Shown one piece after another: positions 43,036-52,221 of a DNA stretch of 64,000 nucleotides. The position numbers and the translations under genes were made by a program. The notes under the pieces are model-generated. The model did no database searches, was not told where the DNA came from, and saw nothing but the letters and a program-made list of their open reading frames with translations. The DNA lies in assembly GCF_027853335.1 (NCBI RefSeq), contig NZ_JAFEUS010000002.1, positions 1,534,514 through 1,598,513 on the forward strand, in the 5' to 3' direction. Positions within the stretch are counted from its first letter, which is position 1; each line of letters begins with the position of its first letter. This stretch comes from Leucobacter sp. UCMA 4100 (GTDB lineage: Bacteria > Actinomycetota > Actinomycetes > Actinomycetales > Microbacteriaceae).

Positions 43036-44289
43036 TCAGGCGCTCGTGCTCACAAGCGCTCCGGCAGCGAGGCGGCGAACCACACCGGTGAGGTGGTTCA
43101 GGCCCGCAATCAGGTCTTCATCTTTCGTGAATTCCTGCAGGTTGTGAGAGACACCGTTCACGCTCGGCACGAAGAGCATGACCGTGGGTACCTCGTCTTT
43201 CATGTTCGTTGAATCGTGGCCCGCGACGGTCATGACCCGGTCGTGGGTGAGGCCGAGTTCGACGGCGACCTCACGCGCCAGCTCAACGCCATTCTCGGGG
43301 TAGGGGTTCTGCTCCCACGAGTGCTCAGCGACGATGTCGATCTCGACGCGATCGTCAACCTGAACGCGCTCGACGACCCGCATCATGCGCTCGTAGGCCT
43401 CTCGAATGACCTCGTTGCTCGGCGACCTGAGGTCAACGAGCAGGTGCACCTCGCTCGCGACAACTACCGGAGAGTTCGGGTACACGCTGATCTCACCGCA
43501 GGCGGTGTGCAGCGCGCCGTCGTCGAACCCGTCGACCAGCTCACGCGCGGCGACGATGAGGCGAGCGGCGCCGAGCAGTGCGTCGCGACGATCGCTCATG
43601 AGGGTCGATCCGCTGTGGGCCTGCTCGCCGCGCACCCGAAACTCGAACTTGTGGGCTGCCCAGGTCGCGTTGACGAGACCGATCGTCACGCCCTCCTCTT
43701 CCATGCTGCGGCCCTGCTGAACGTGAATCTCGGCGTACGAGGCAACGGGAAGCCCCTCGAAATCGCCGCGCTCGTCGATCGCGTCGAGCGCCTCACGCAC
43801 CGTGGTGCCGCGGGGGTCGGTGGTCGCGAGCGCTTCTTCGAGGGCGAGCTTGTCGGTGAATACCGAGCTGCCCATCATCGAGGGCTTGAAACGCGAGCCC
43901 TCTTCGTTGAACCAGTTGACGACGGCGAGGTTGAACGTGGCCTTTTCGGGCGCCGCACGAAGCTCCTCGGCAACGCGAAAGCAGGCGTAGGCCGAGGCCA
44001 TGACGCCGTAGGCGCCGTCGAAGCGGCCAGCGGTCGGCTGCGAGTCCATGTGTGATCCGGTGAGTACGTACGGTGCGCCCGGCACGAGCTCGAGCAGGCC
44101 GAACTGGTTGCCGATTGCGTCGCGGTGAACGGTGAAGCCGTGCGAGGTGAGCAGCTCGGCAAACCACTTGCGCTGCTCGCCGTCTGGTGCGCTCGCCGCC
44201 TGTCGGTCGACGCCGTCGGTGCCTTCGACCGCCCCGAAGGTGGCGTGAACGGCCCAATCATCGAGAAAAGCCTGGTCGTTGGTCTGCAT
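43036..44289 (-). CDS. M20-family Zn amidohydrolase, N-carbamoylase/allantoate amidohydrolase-like
   Basis: 417 residues from the ATG at 44289 with GAAAGGAA upstream; upstream frame codons belong to intergenic DNA. Metal-site motifs are GSHMDSQPTAGRFDGAYGV, NWFNEEGSRF (the bridging acid) and EIHVQQGRSMEEEG, with AGHDSTNMKDEVP near the C-terminus. This pattern defines the hydantoinase/carbamoylase branch: N-carbamoyl-L-amino acid hydrolases, beta-ureidopropionase and allantoate amidohydrolase. The exact substrate cannot be told. Last gene of a three-gene operon with an amidohydrolase and an MHS transporter. Confidence 0.88.
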   Translation of the reverse strand: MQTNDQAFLDDWAVHATFGAVEGTDGVDRQAASAPDGEQRKWFAELLTSHGFTVHRDAIGNQFGLLELVPGAPYVLTGSHMDSQPTAGRFDGAYGVMASAYACFRVAEELRAAPEKATFNLAVVNWFNEEGSRFKPSMMGSSVFTDKLALEEALATTDPRGTTVREALDAIDERGDFEGLPVASYAEIHVQQGRSMEEEGVTIGLVNATWAAHKFEFRVRGEQAHSGSTLMSDRRDALLGAARLIVAARELVDGFDDGALHTACGEISVYPNSPVVVASEVHLLVDLRSPSNEVIREAYERMMRVVERVQVDDRVEIDIVAEHSWEQNPYPENGVELAREVAVELGLTHDRVMTVAGHDSTNMKDEVPTVMLFVPSVNGVSHNLQEFTKDEDLIAGLNHLTGVVRRLAAGALVSTSA

Positions 44290-44354
44290 GATGGTTCCTT
44301 TCGCAGAAGAAGATAAAGGGTGCGGGGGTGGGGAGTTGCGCGGGTAGCGCAGCG

Positions 44355-46013
44355 TTAGCCAGGCCCAGCAGCGGTTCGCGAGTCGAAGGTCGCCGCACCC
44401 CCAACGAAGGTTGCGACGATCTCGAGGTCGTTCATGTTCGCGGCGGTGAGGGGCGATGCCGAGAACGCGGTGAAGTCGGCGAGCTTGCCGGCCTCGAGCG
44501 TTCCTCGGTCGGCCCCCTGACCCGACGCGATCGCTGCCCACTCGGTGTAGCAGCGCAGCGCCTCGATCGGCGTGATGCCCTCGGCCTCGCCGAGCACCTT
44601 GCCGCTAGAAGTGAGTCGGTCGATGGCGCTCTGCATGCCGCGCCGCAGGTTATTGTCGGCGACGGGCAGGTCGGAGGATCCGGCAAGCAGAATGCCCGCG
44701 TCGATCACCGAGCGGCCGCGATACAGCCAACCCTCGCGTGATGGCCCGACGCGCTCGGCCATCTGATCGCCGATCGGGCCGATGAAGCCCGCCTGCGGGG
44801 TGACCGCGACGCCGAGCGCCGCAGCACGGGTGAGTTGCTCGGGTCTGGCGATACCAAAGTGCTCGATGCGGCAGGGCGCGGCGAGGGTGCCGTACCGCTC
44901 CTGCGCCTCGCCAATGAGGTCGAGCGCGAGATCGATCGCCTCGTCGCCGATGGCGTGCAGTGCGAGCGGCCAGCCGGCCCGGTAGGCAGCGAGGGCGCGT
45001 TCGCGGTAGGTGCCCGGCTCGTCGAGCAGGTAGCCGGTGTTGTGCGGATGCCCGCAGTAGTCTTCGGTCACCGCGGCGGTCGCGCCAAGCAGGGAGCCGT
45101 CGAGAAACACTTTGGTGTGGCCGAGCCGCACCATGTCGGTGCCAAAGCCAAACGTGACCCCGAGACTCGCCCCGAGCCCCGAGCCTTCGTCGTGAAAGTC
45201 GGCGGCGTGCGCCGTGAGCGGCTGCAACCCGTCGAGCGTTGGCATGAGCTGGGCCCGAGCGTGAAGGCGCCCGCTCGCGGCAGCCGCCTGGTAGACGCTG
45301 ACCTCGATGGGGCTGTGGCCGATCCACCCGCCCGCAATGCCCGCCTCGCAAAACGAGGTGATGCCCTGGGCGGCGTAGCGCTTGGTGGCTTCGTCGATCG
45401 CCTCGACGAGACGCTCGGTTGAGTAGGGCAGCAGCAACGCCTGGACGAGCCCCTGCGCCGACTCTTCGATGAGCCCGGTCGGGGTGCCGTCTGCGCCTCG
45501 CACGACCGCGCCGCCCACCGGGTTTTCAAAGCCCTCATCGAGCGCGCCGATGAGGTTCAGCGTGGCGGTGTTTGTGATGGCCGCGTGGCCAGAGGTGTGC
45601 CTGATGTAGAGGGGGTGGTCGCCCGTGATCGCGTCGAGGCGTTCGATGCTCGGAAATTGGCCGCCCGTGAGTGCCTGATTGAAACCGGTAGCGTGGATCC
45701 ACGCCCCGTGTTTCACGTGCAACGCCTGTGCCGCGTCATCGAGTTTTTCGTAGAGTTCGGCTAGCGAGCGAACGGTGCTGAGATCGACCGAGTCGAGGCT
45801 GAGCCCCCACCACGAGGTGTGGCAGTGCGCGTCGATGAGCCCGGGGGTGACGACCGCGTCGCCCAACTGCTCTTCGCGGCGGGCGGAGAGGCCGTCGAGT
45901 TCTTCGTCAAAGCCGACAATGCGGCCGTGAAGCACACCGACACGGTTGGCACGCGGCCGGTTCGGGTCGAGCGTGACAATGTCACTGGCGTGAATGATGA
46001 GGTCGAGTTGCAC
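44355..46013 (-). CDS. Amidohydrolase family 3 metal-dependent hydrolase (YtcJ-like)
   Basis: 552 residues from a GTG at 46013, chosen because AAAGGAG lies 6 nt upstream. HxH motif in VTPGLIDAHCHTSWWG, then LALHAIGDEAIDLALD, RIEHFGIARP and AGSSDLPVADNNLRRGM. Same family as the enzyme at 35554-37176 but clearly diverged, about 12 residues longer. Middle gene of an operon MHS transporter, amidohydrolase, M20 hydrolase (gaps 73 and 65 bp). The operon should import and break C-N bonds of one nitrogenous compound. Confidence 0.86.
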   Translation of the reverse strand: MQLDLIIHASDIVTLDPNRPRANRVGVLHGRIVGFDEELDGLSARREEQLGDAVVTPGLIDAHCHTSWWGLSLDSVDLSTVRSLAELYEKLDDAAQALHVKHGAWIHATGFNQALTGGQFPSIERLDAITGDHPLYIRHTSGHAAITNTATLNLIGALDEGFENPVGGAVVRGADGTPTGLIEESAQGLVQALLLPYSTERLVEAIDEATKRYAAQGITSFCEAGIAGGWIGHSPIEVSVYQAAAASGRLHARAQLMPTLDGLQPLTAHAADFHDEGSGLGASLGVTFGFGTDMVRLGHTKVFLDGSLLGATAAVTEDYCGHPHNTGYLLDEPGTYRERALAAYRAGWPLALHAIGDEAIDLALDLIGEAQERYGTLAAPCRIEHFGIARPEQLTRAAALGVAVTPQAGFIGPIGDQMAERVGPSREGWLYRGRSVIDAGILLAGSSDLPVADNNLRRGMQSAIDRLTSSGKVLGEAEGITPIEALRCYTEWAAIASGQGADRGTLEAGKLADFTAFSASPLTAANMNDLEIVATFVGGAATFDSRTAAGPG

Positions 46014-46086
46014 GGTGCTCCTTTCGGGTGTCGGGTCCTGGGTGCGCGTGTGGCCCGGAACGACTCCGGGCCACATCGCTTGGGGG

Positions 46087-47424
46087 TTAGTGCTTGTAGT
46101 CGGCGTACTGCTGGCTGTACTTCGGGGCGAGCTTCGCGCCGATCACGCTGAGCACCGCGAAGACCACGAGCATCGTGGCTGCCGGCCACCACTCGTCACC
46201 ACTCGCGGTCACGAGGGCCGTCGCGATGAGTGGGGTGAGGCCCGCGAGCACGTTGGCGCCGTTGAAGCCGACCGCGACGCCCGAGAGACGCACGTTCGAG
46301 GGGAAGAGGCCCGTGAGCACGGGGCCCGCCGCAGCAAACGAGTAGGTGAGCAGCGAGACCGAGACGACGATGCCGATCGTGACGAGCACGAAGTTCGTGG
46401 TCTGAATGAGCAGGAAGCACGGGAATGCGACGAGCGCGGTGAGAATGCCGGCGCCCATGATGACCTTGGTTGCACCGTACTTCTGGCCGAGGCGGCCTGC
46501 GTGCAGCACCGAGAGCAGCTGGAAGACCGAGCCGATGAGGGTTGCCGCAAGAATCATGTTGCGCTCCATGCCGAGCACGCGGGTGCCGTAGTTCATGACG
46601 AAGGTCGTCACGATGTAGAAGCCGGCGGTGCCGAGAATGACGGCAAAGACACCCACGAGCAGCTGACGCCAAGCGGTCGTGAAGACGACCTTGAGGGGAG
46701 CCTTCTCGCCGTCGCCACTCGCCTGAACCTCCTGGAACACGGGTGACTCCTGCATCTTTGCGCGCATCCATAGCGCCACGAGCAGCAGCGGAATCGCGAG
46801 CAGGAAGGGAATGCGCCAGCCCCAAGCGTCAAAGTTGTCGGCGCTCAGGTAGTAGGTGAGCAGGAAGAAGAAGCCCGATGAGAGCAGCGTCGCGATGGGC
46901 GAACCGAGCTGCGGAATGGCCGCCATGCGCGCACGCATCTTGAGCGGCGCGTTCTCAACCGCGAGCGTCATCGCACCCGACCACTCGCCACCGATGAAGA
47001 GGCCCTGCAGAAGGCGCAGGGTGAGCAGGAAGATCGGGGCCCAGATGCCAATCGACATGTAGTTCGGGAGAATACCGATGAGGCCCGTCGCGACGCCGAT
47101 GCCAATCACCGTGATGATGAGCACCGCCTTGCGGCCGATGCGGTCACCGAGACGCCCGAAGATGAGACCGCCGAGCGGGCGCACAATGAAGCCCACCGCA
47201 AGCGTTGCGAATGCCGCCATCGAGGCGAGCGCCGGATCGTCAGAGACGAAGTACTGCACGTTGAACACGAGCGCCGCTGCCGTGTTGAACAGGAAGAAGT
47301 CGTACCACTCAAGCACATTGCCAACGAGCGCCCCGATGGCGGCCTTGCGTGCTTCGCGGGGCGTGATGACATTGACGGTTGCGGTTTCCCGCTCCGCCGA
47401 TGAAGTGTGTGACACAGAACTCAT
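46087..47424 (-). CDS. MHS-family MFS metabolite:H+ symporter
   Basis: 445 residues, 12 membrane segments. Motifs of the metabolite:H+ symporter group: GALVGNVLEWYDFFLFNTAAAL near 30-52, GRLGDRIGRKAVL (motif A) near 92-104, and LRLLQGLFIGGEWSGAM near 135-152. Relatives carry shikimate, alpha-ketoglutarate, proline betaine or aromatic acids. SD AAGGAG before the ATG. First gene of the amidohydrolase/M20 operon, divergent from the hydroxyacid dehydrogenase. The 213-bp divergent spacer contains no recognised operator. Confidence 0.88.
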   Translation of the reverse strand: MSSVSHTSSAERETATVNVITPREARKAAIGALVGNVLEWYDFFLFNTAAALVFNVQYFVSDDPALASMAAFATLAVGFIVRPLGGLIFGRLGDRIGRKAVLIITVIGIGVATGLIGILPNYMSIGIWAPIFLLTLRLLQGLFIGGEWSGAMTLAVENAPLKMRARMAAIPQLGSPIATLLSSGFFFLLTYYLSADNFDAWGWRIPFLLAIPLLLVALWMRAKMQESPVFQEVQASGDGEKAPLKVVFTTAWRQLLVGVFAVILGTAGFYIVTTFVMNYGTRVLGMERNMILAATLIGSVFQLLSVLHAGRLGQKYGATKVIMGAGILTALVAFPCFLLIQTTNFVLVTIGIVVSVSLLTYSFAAAGPVLTGLFPSNVRLSGVAVGFNGANVLAGLTPLIATALVTASGDEWWPAATMLVVFAVLSVIGAKLAPKYSQQYADYKH

Positions 47425-47637
47425 GTGTTCAGTCTCCTTTTATAGGTGATTCCGCTCGTCCTCGAACGGCCAAGCCGTCGGGCAGATACCAGACCTGCCC
47501 TAGAGAAGTTACCAGCGGGCTTCGCAGGCGGCACTAGGCAAGTGTCGCCGACCTGTCGCCCTTCAATGTGCACATGCATAGCAGCCGGTGTGCCAAGGTT
47601 GAACGCAGAATTATGCCGCCAACGTAAAGGAGCCGAA

Positions 47638-48588
47638 ATGGCAAAGATCACCATCACCGACCGGGGCGCACTCGACCCGAACGAAGCCATCGCCTTTCTT
47701 GAGGGCCAGGGCCACGAGGTCACGCTGCTCGACACGCTCGACCCCGCCGAGCTCGTCTCGAAAACCCCCGACTGTGACGGCATCGTAGCCAGCTTCATCG
47801 AGCTCGACGCGGCAACGCTTCGCCAGCTGCCAAACCTCAAGGTCATCGCCACGACCTCGGTCGGCTTCAACAAGATCGACGTCACCGTCGCCCGCGAACT
47901 CGGCGTCGACGTATGCAACATGCCGAGCGTTGCAAGCGAAGAGGTCGCGACCCATGCCCTCGCCGGAATGCTCACGATGCTGCGCGAACTCCGCGCCTCG
48001 GTTGAGCAGGTTGAGGGTGGCGAGTGGGACTACTCGGCGCTGCCGCTCCCTCCCCGCGCGAGCGAAATGACCCTCGGGCTCTTCAGCCTCGGCCGCATCG
48101 CCCGCAAGGTCGCCGAGCGAGCCCTGCCGTTCTTCGACCGCGTCGTCGCTTACGACCCCTTCGTTCCCCAAGACGCCTGGCAGGATGGCGTCGAGCGCGT
48201 CTCGAGCCTCGACGAACTGCTCGAGCAGTCGCAGGTGCTGAGCCTCCACGCCCTGCTCACCGATGAGACCCGCGGTTTCTTGAACACCGAAAACCTCGCG
48301 AAGCTTCCGCAGGGCGCCTACATTGTGAACGTCGCTCGCGGCGAGCTCGTTGACACGGCGGCCCTCATCGCGGCCCTCGACAGCGGCCAGGTGCGCGGCG
48401 CCTTCTTCGACGTGCTCGAGGTCGAGCCACCCGCGGCCGACGACCCGCTCGTGCACCACCCGCGCGTGCTCGTCACCCCGCACTCGGCGTTCCGCAGCGA
48501 TGCGACCCTGCGCGAGTACTTCATGGTGCCGGCCGACAACGTGAGCCGCGTGCTTCGTGGCGAGAAGCCGCACACGCTCGTGAACTAG
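47638..48588 (+). CDS. D-2-hydroxyacid dehydrogenase family protein
   Basis: 316 residues from the ATG at 47638 (AAAGGAG 7 nt upstream); the frame to 47446 is not used. Catalytic residues are Arg in VNVARGELVDT, Glu in DVLEVEPPAAD and His in VTPHSAFRS. The NAD loop reads LGLFSLGRIARKVAERA, deviating from GxGxxG (middle Gly is Ser, last is Ala), followed by the acidic AYDPF. It reduces a 2-keto acid or oxidises a D-2-hydroxy acid. It faces the MHS/amidohydrolase operon across a divergent spacer and may belong to the same catabolic path. Confidence 0.82.
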   Translation: MAKITITDRGALDPNEAIAFLEGQGHEVTLLDTLDPAELVSKTPDCDGIVASFIELDAATLRQLPNLKVIATTSVGFNKIDVTVARELGVDVCNMPSVASEEVATHALAGMLTMLRELRASVEQVEGGEWDYSALPLPPRASEMTLGLFSLGRIARKVAERALPFFDRVVAYDPFVPQDAWQDGVERVSSLDELLEQSQVLSLHALLTDETRGFLNTENLAKLPQGAYIVNVARGELVDTAALIAALDSGQVRGAFFDVLEVEPPAADDPLVHHPRVLVTPHSAFRSDATLREYFMVPADNVSRVLRGEKPHTLVN

Positions 48589-48629
48589 GGGGGCGCGCTG
48601 CGCGGGCCGTTGCGCGGCGTTTTGCCGTT

Positions 48630-48683
48630 TACTTGACGAAAAGCAGGGTGTTTCGGGCGAAATACCCTGCTTTTCGTCAAGTA
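48630..48683. terminator. Long perfect hairpin between convergent genes
   Basis: Perfect 20-bp arms at 48630-48649 and 48664-48683 (TACTTGACGAAAAGCAGGGT) with a 14-nt loop, between the hydroxyacid dehydrogenase and the convergent PucR gene. Likely a bidirectional terminator; longer than needed for one. Confidence 0.7.
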
Positions 48684-48775
48684 GAACCGTTTTCGGCGGA
48701 TCGCGGCGACCCGGCAGCCCCACGAGCGTCGCCCGAGCCCCGAGCCCGGCAGCCCCGGCGCCCCCGCTCAGCTCA

Positions 48776-50005
48776 TCACGCCCAGGCGAGCACCACGCGC
48801 GCCGCCTCGACCGGCACCGTCACGTCAATGCCGGTGAGGTCGGTGAAGCGCCGCAGCCGATTGGTCATCGTGTTGCGGTGGCAGAACAGCCGGGCCGAAG
48901 CCTCTTGCACGCTGCCGGTCTCGAGAAACACGCGCACCGACTCCTCGATGCTCTCGCGTTCGGCGGGGCTGCACTCGGCGAGCTTCGCCTCGATGTTGAG
49001 CACCGGCTCGAGGTGGGTGTCGACGAGGCGGGCGCGCACGAGCTGCGGCCAATCGTCGAAGCTGCGCCGGCCGCCCGAATGCGACGAAGGCAGTTTCGAG
49101 AGTTCGGCCGCGAGGCGCGTTCCCGACCAGATCTCTTCGAGCCCCGTGATGAGAATGAGGGCGCCGAGTTCGCTTCCGCGCAGCGCCTGCAGTTCCTGAC
49201 TCGTGAGCCAGGTGCGTTCGCGCATGAGCAGCACGAGCATGCCCTCGAAGTAATACGAGGTGACGAGGGCACGCGCCCCGTACTCGCTCGTGAGGTGATC
49301 GCGCAGCGTCTGCGCCTCGGCACCAGCGGCAGCGACGAGCACGTATGGCCCGCGCAACGGGAGTTCGAGGGCCTTCGCGATCTCGGCGATCCGCTCGGGG
49401 CGGGGTTCTTTCGCGTCAACGAGTTCTGAAATGAGGGCCCGCTGGGCGAGCTGCCTGGTGTCGGTGAGCATCTCTTTCTCGGCGATGTAACCGTTGTGCG
49501 CCTGCCTTGCATAGTTGTCGACGACCTGCCAGACGGGGTCGGCGTGGCGCAGGAGCAGCTGGGCGTCGTCGACCGAGGCGACGGCGACGAGTGCGTTCCA
49601 CAGCACTGCGTAATCCATGCGGATCGCGGTCATGAGCGCCGTGCGCGAGATCCCGGCCCGCGCTCGCGACGTGCCCACGTTGAAGGCGACCGACTCGAGT
49701 TCGCGCTCGCTGCCTTCGCGCATGCAGCCGATGAGGCCGCGAAATGATCCGCGGGCTGCCTTCGTCAGGTCGGCGCTCGAGATCTTGCCCTCTTGGTATT
49801 CCTCGACCTGCGACATGCGCTGCACAAAGTCGGCGCTCAACTCGTCGATGTCGAGCATCTCGAGCAGTTCGAGCCAGCGTTCGCGATCTTCGGGCAGGGG
49901 AGAACTCGAGAGGGTGGCGCTCGGGGCGGGCGCGGCGGTGCTGCCCGGTGCCGGGAGCGGCTCACCGTCGGAGGTGGTGACGGGGGTGACCGGTTCGTGG
50001 CTCAT
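48776..50005 (-). CDS. PucR/CdaR-family transcriptional regulator
   Basis: 409 residues from the ATG at 50005, fixed by AAGGAGGT; the long frame beyond has no RBS. The N-terminal ~45 residues are Pro/Ser/Ala-rich. Next comes a helical RsbRD_N-like part (WLELLEMLDIDELSADFV, then ARAGISRTALMTAIRMDY), a central GGDEF-like CdaR domain, and the C-terminal PucR HTH (VFLETGSVQEASARLFCHRN, TMTNRLRRFTDLTG). Such proteins activate purine, sugar-acid, GABA or aromatic catabolic genes when a pathway compound is present. It is divergent from the ThDP enzyme gene, the likeliest target. Confidence 0.86.
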   Translation of the reverse strand: MSHEPVTPVTTSDGEPLPAPGSTAAPAPSATLSSSPLPEDRERWLELLEMLDIDELSADFVQRMSQVEEYQEGKISSADLTKAARGSFRGLIGCMREGSERELESVAFNVGTSRARAGISRTALMTAIRMDYAVLWNALVAVASVDDAQLLLRHADPVWQVVDNYARQAHNGYIAEKEMLTDTRQLAQRALISELVDAKEPRPERIAEIAKALELPLRGPYVLVAAAGAEAQTLRDHLTSEYGARALVTSYYFEGMLVLLMRERTWLTSQELQALRGSELGALILITGLEEIWSGTRLAAELSKLPSSHSGGRRSFDDWPQLVRARLVDTHLEPVLNIEAKLAECSPAERESIEESVRVFLETGSVQEASARLFCHRNTMTNRLRRFTDLTGIDVTVPVEAARVVLAWA

Positions 50006-50238
50006 GCATGACCTCCTTGTGCGGATGATGTGCAAATACCCAGCATAGTGACGTTTTTTGGCGGCGTATGCCCCGTGCATTGTGCACGAAGACCTGAAAG
50101 GATGGTCGGGAGACGGCGCAAGATCATTTGGCGGCCGGCCCTTCGCGACGCGGCACTGAGCCGGTCTGTGCGGTGCCAGGCGAGGCCAGGGTTTTGCCCG
50201 GCAGCACATATTTCGTCACCTTCTCGAGAGGAACCCCG

Positions 50239-51873
50239 ATGACTCAGTCGCGTTCAGTAGGCCACCTAATCGTCGATACACTCGCCAATCATGGCGTCGA
50301 GCGCGTTTACTCGGTTCCGGGTGAAAGCTTTCTCGACGTGCTTGACGGGCTCTACGACTCAGAGATCACGAACGTCGTGTGCCGCCAGGAGGGTGGCGTT
50401 GGCTTCATGGCGCTCTCAGAGGGGCGCCTCACCGGCAAGCCCGGCATCGCGATGGTGACCCGCGGCCCCGGCGCTGCGAACTTCTTCATTGCGGCCCACT
50501 GCGCGTACCAGGACGCGACGCCGCTCGTGTGCTTCATCGGCCTCGTGCCGTTTGCCGACCGCCGCCGCGAGTCGTTCCAGGAGTTCAGCATCGACAGCTG
50601 GTTCGGGTCGACCGTGAAGCGCGTACTCACGATTGAAAACGCCGACCAGGCTGGCGATATCGTCGCCGAGGCGATGCACGTTGCGGTGTCGGGCCGCCCC
50701 GGCCCCGTCGTGGTTGGCCTGCCCGAAGACCTGCTGCGCGAGATGACCGAGGTCACCGCTCCCGCCGCCCGCGCGATCGCGGCGCCCGCACCGAGCGCCG
50801 ACGACATGGCCGCGCTGAAGGCCCGCATTCTTGCCGCAGAGCGCCCCTTCCTGCTCGCCGGCGGCGACAACTTCTTCGGGTCGACCGGCCGCGAACTCGC
50901 CGACTGGGCACTCGCCAACCACATTCCCGTTGCCGCCGACTGGCGCAACTACGACGCCGTGCCCAATAACCACGAGGCCTACATTGGCTGGCCCGGCTAC
51001 GGCCGCCGCGACTCGATCGTCGAGGCGCTCTCGTCGGCCGACCTCTTCATCGGGGTTGGCGCCGTGCGCTCAGACGTCATGAGCGAGGGCTACACGATCG
51101 CCCGCGAGGCCGAGACCGTGCTCGTGACGACCGACTCAGAGCTGATGCAGCACTCGGGCCGCGTCGACCAGATCATCCAGGCGACGCCCGCGACGTTCGT
51201 TCGTGCCCTTGCCGAGCTTGGCGAGGTCGGCGGATCGCGCGACTCAGCCCGCGTCGCCGAACTGCGCGCGAGCCAGGAGCGCTTCGCCGCCGACACCGGC
51301 GGCGAGACCCCGACTGCCGGAGCCGACCTCGAGCGCATCTTCGCCGAGCTCGAGAAGCAGCTGCCTGCCGAGCGCGTGCTCACCTATGGCGCGGGCAACG
51401 CGACCATTTGGGGCCACCGCCAGATCACGCACGACGTGCCCAACAGTCTCGTCGGGTCGCGCAACGGTGCGATGGGCATGGCGGTTCCTGCGGCTGTCGC
51501 CGCCTCGCTCGTCTTCCCGGAGCGCAAGGCCGTCGCGGTGTGCGGCGACGGCGACTTCCTCATGAATGGCCAGGAGGTCGCGACGCTCGTGGCGCAGGGT
51601 TCGAAGGCCCTCTTCGTGGTCGTCGACAACGGCAAATACGCCACGATCGTTGAGCACCAGCAGCGCTGGTACCCGGGCCGTCCCTCGGGCACCACGATGG
51701 TCAACCCCGACTTCGTTGCGTGGATGGAGTCGTTCGGCGGCGCCGGCGCCCGCATCGACAGCGCCGATGGCGTCGAAGAAACCATCGCCCAGCTGCTCGC
51801 GCACGACGGCCCGGCCCTGCTGCACGTCGTCATCGACGCCGCGACCCCGTCGCCGAGCGGCGCGGGCTTCTAG
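50239..51873 (+). CDS. Thiamine-diphosphate-dependent enzyme, acetolactate synthase-like
   Basis: 544 residues from the ATG at 50239 (CGAGAGGAA upstream). Three ThDP-enzyme domains. The catalytic Glu is E51 (VVCRQEGGVGFMA), the central domain is PFLLAGGDNFFGS, and the cofactor motif GDGDFLMNGQEVATL through VVVDNGKYATI binds ThDP/Mg. E51 argues against glyoxylate carboligase, which has Val there. Pattern fits acetolactate-synthase-like or decarboxylase-like enzymes that act on 2-keto acids. Divergent from the PucR regulator, so its substrate is likely part of that catabolic regulon. Confidence 0.82.
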   Translation: MTQSRSVGHLIVDTLANHGVERVYSVPGESFLDVLDGLYDSEITNVVCRQEGGVGFMALSEGRLTGKPGIAMVTRGPGAANFFIAAHCAYQDATPLVCFIGLVPFADRRRESFQEFSIDSWFGSTVKRVLTIENADQAGDIVAEAMHVAVSGRPGPVVVGLPEDLLREMTEVTAPAARAIAAPAPSADDMAALKARILAAERPFLLAGGDNFFGSTGRELADWALANHIPVAADWRNYDAVPNNHEAYIGWPGYGRRDSIVEALSSADLFIGVGAVRSDVMSEGYTIAREAETVLVTTDSELMQHSGRVDQIIQATPATFVRALAELGEVGGSRDSARVAELRASQERFAADTGGETPTAGADLERIFAELEKQLPAERVLTYGAGNATIWGHRQITHDVPNSLVGSRNGAMGMAVPAAVAASLVFPERKAVAVCGDGDFLMNGQEVATLVAQGSKALFVVVDNGKYATIVEHQQRWYPGRPSGTTMVNPDFVAWMESFGGAGARIDSADGVEETIAQLLAHDGPALLHVVIDAATPSPSGAGF

Positions 51874-51964
51874 CGCACCTGTTCGTGCCCCGCGCGCCGC
51901 GCCCCGTCGGCGCCTGGCTCCTCGCGGCTCTGCCGTTCGGGCCCTCGCGCCCCTAGGCCTCGCC

Positions 51965-52038
51965 TGTGGTCACTTTTCCTCATCGTGTGGTCAAAAAGTG
52001 TCGAATTCAGCCCGAAAATCGACACTTTTTGACCACAC
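51965..52038 (+). repeat. Palindromic repeat family A, copy 5
   Basis: Direct half-site at 51965-51977 (TGTGGTCACTTTT), arms 51985-52003 and 52020-52038, both perfect, with a 16-nt loop (AATTCAGCCCGAAAAT). It sits in the 348-bp gap between the ThDP gene and the DtxR-family gene, which also shows short GTGCGGATC direct repeats at 52043-52070 and GCCCCGACTGG-type repeats at about 52125-52155. Confidence 0.9.
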
Positions 52039-52181
52039 AGCGTGCGGATCGTGCGGATCGTGCGGATCGCGGGATTACGCGACCGCTCGCCTGATCGTCC
52101 GACCCAGATCGGTTGCCCGGCCCGCCCCAACTGGTCGCCCCGCCCCGACTGGCCCGGCCCTGACCACCCCACAACACCAAG

Positions 52182-52197
52182 GTTCGCCGAGGCGAAC
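52182..52197. promoter_or_regulatory. Candidate operator of the DtxR/MntR-family gene
   Basis: Perfect inverted repeat GTTCGCC-GA-GGCGAAC, 24 bp before the ATG, overlapping the region expected for the -35. A TAAGCT -10-like element at 52210-52215 lies 6 nt before the ATG, so the transcript is probably leaderless. Autoregulation by the metalloregulator is a reasonable guess. Confidence 0.5.
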
Positions 52198-52221
52198 TTG
52201 CATGTTTGGTAAGCTGTGCGC

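Noticed and set aside
50239-51873. Glyoxylate carboligase (tartronate-semialdehyde synthase) as the ThDP enzyme, completing a purine/allantoin pathway with the M20 hydrolase and PucR
   Set aside because: The catalytic Glu is present (E51), while glyoxylate carboligase has Val there; no other ureide-specific gene is nearby.
7564-52038. CRISPR array
   Set aside because: The repeats are palindromic, far apart and single, without spacers in tandem or cas genes.
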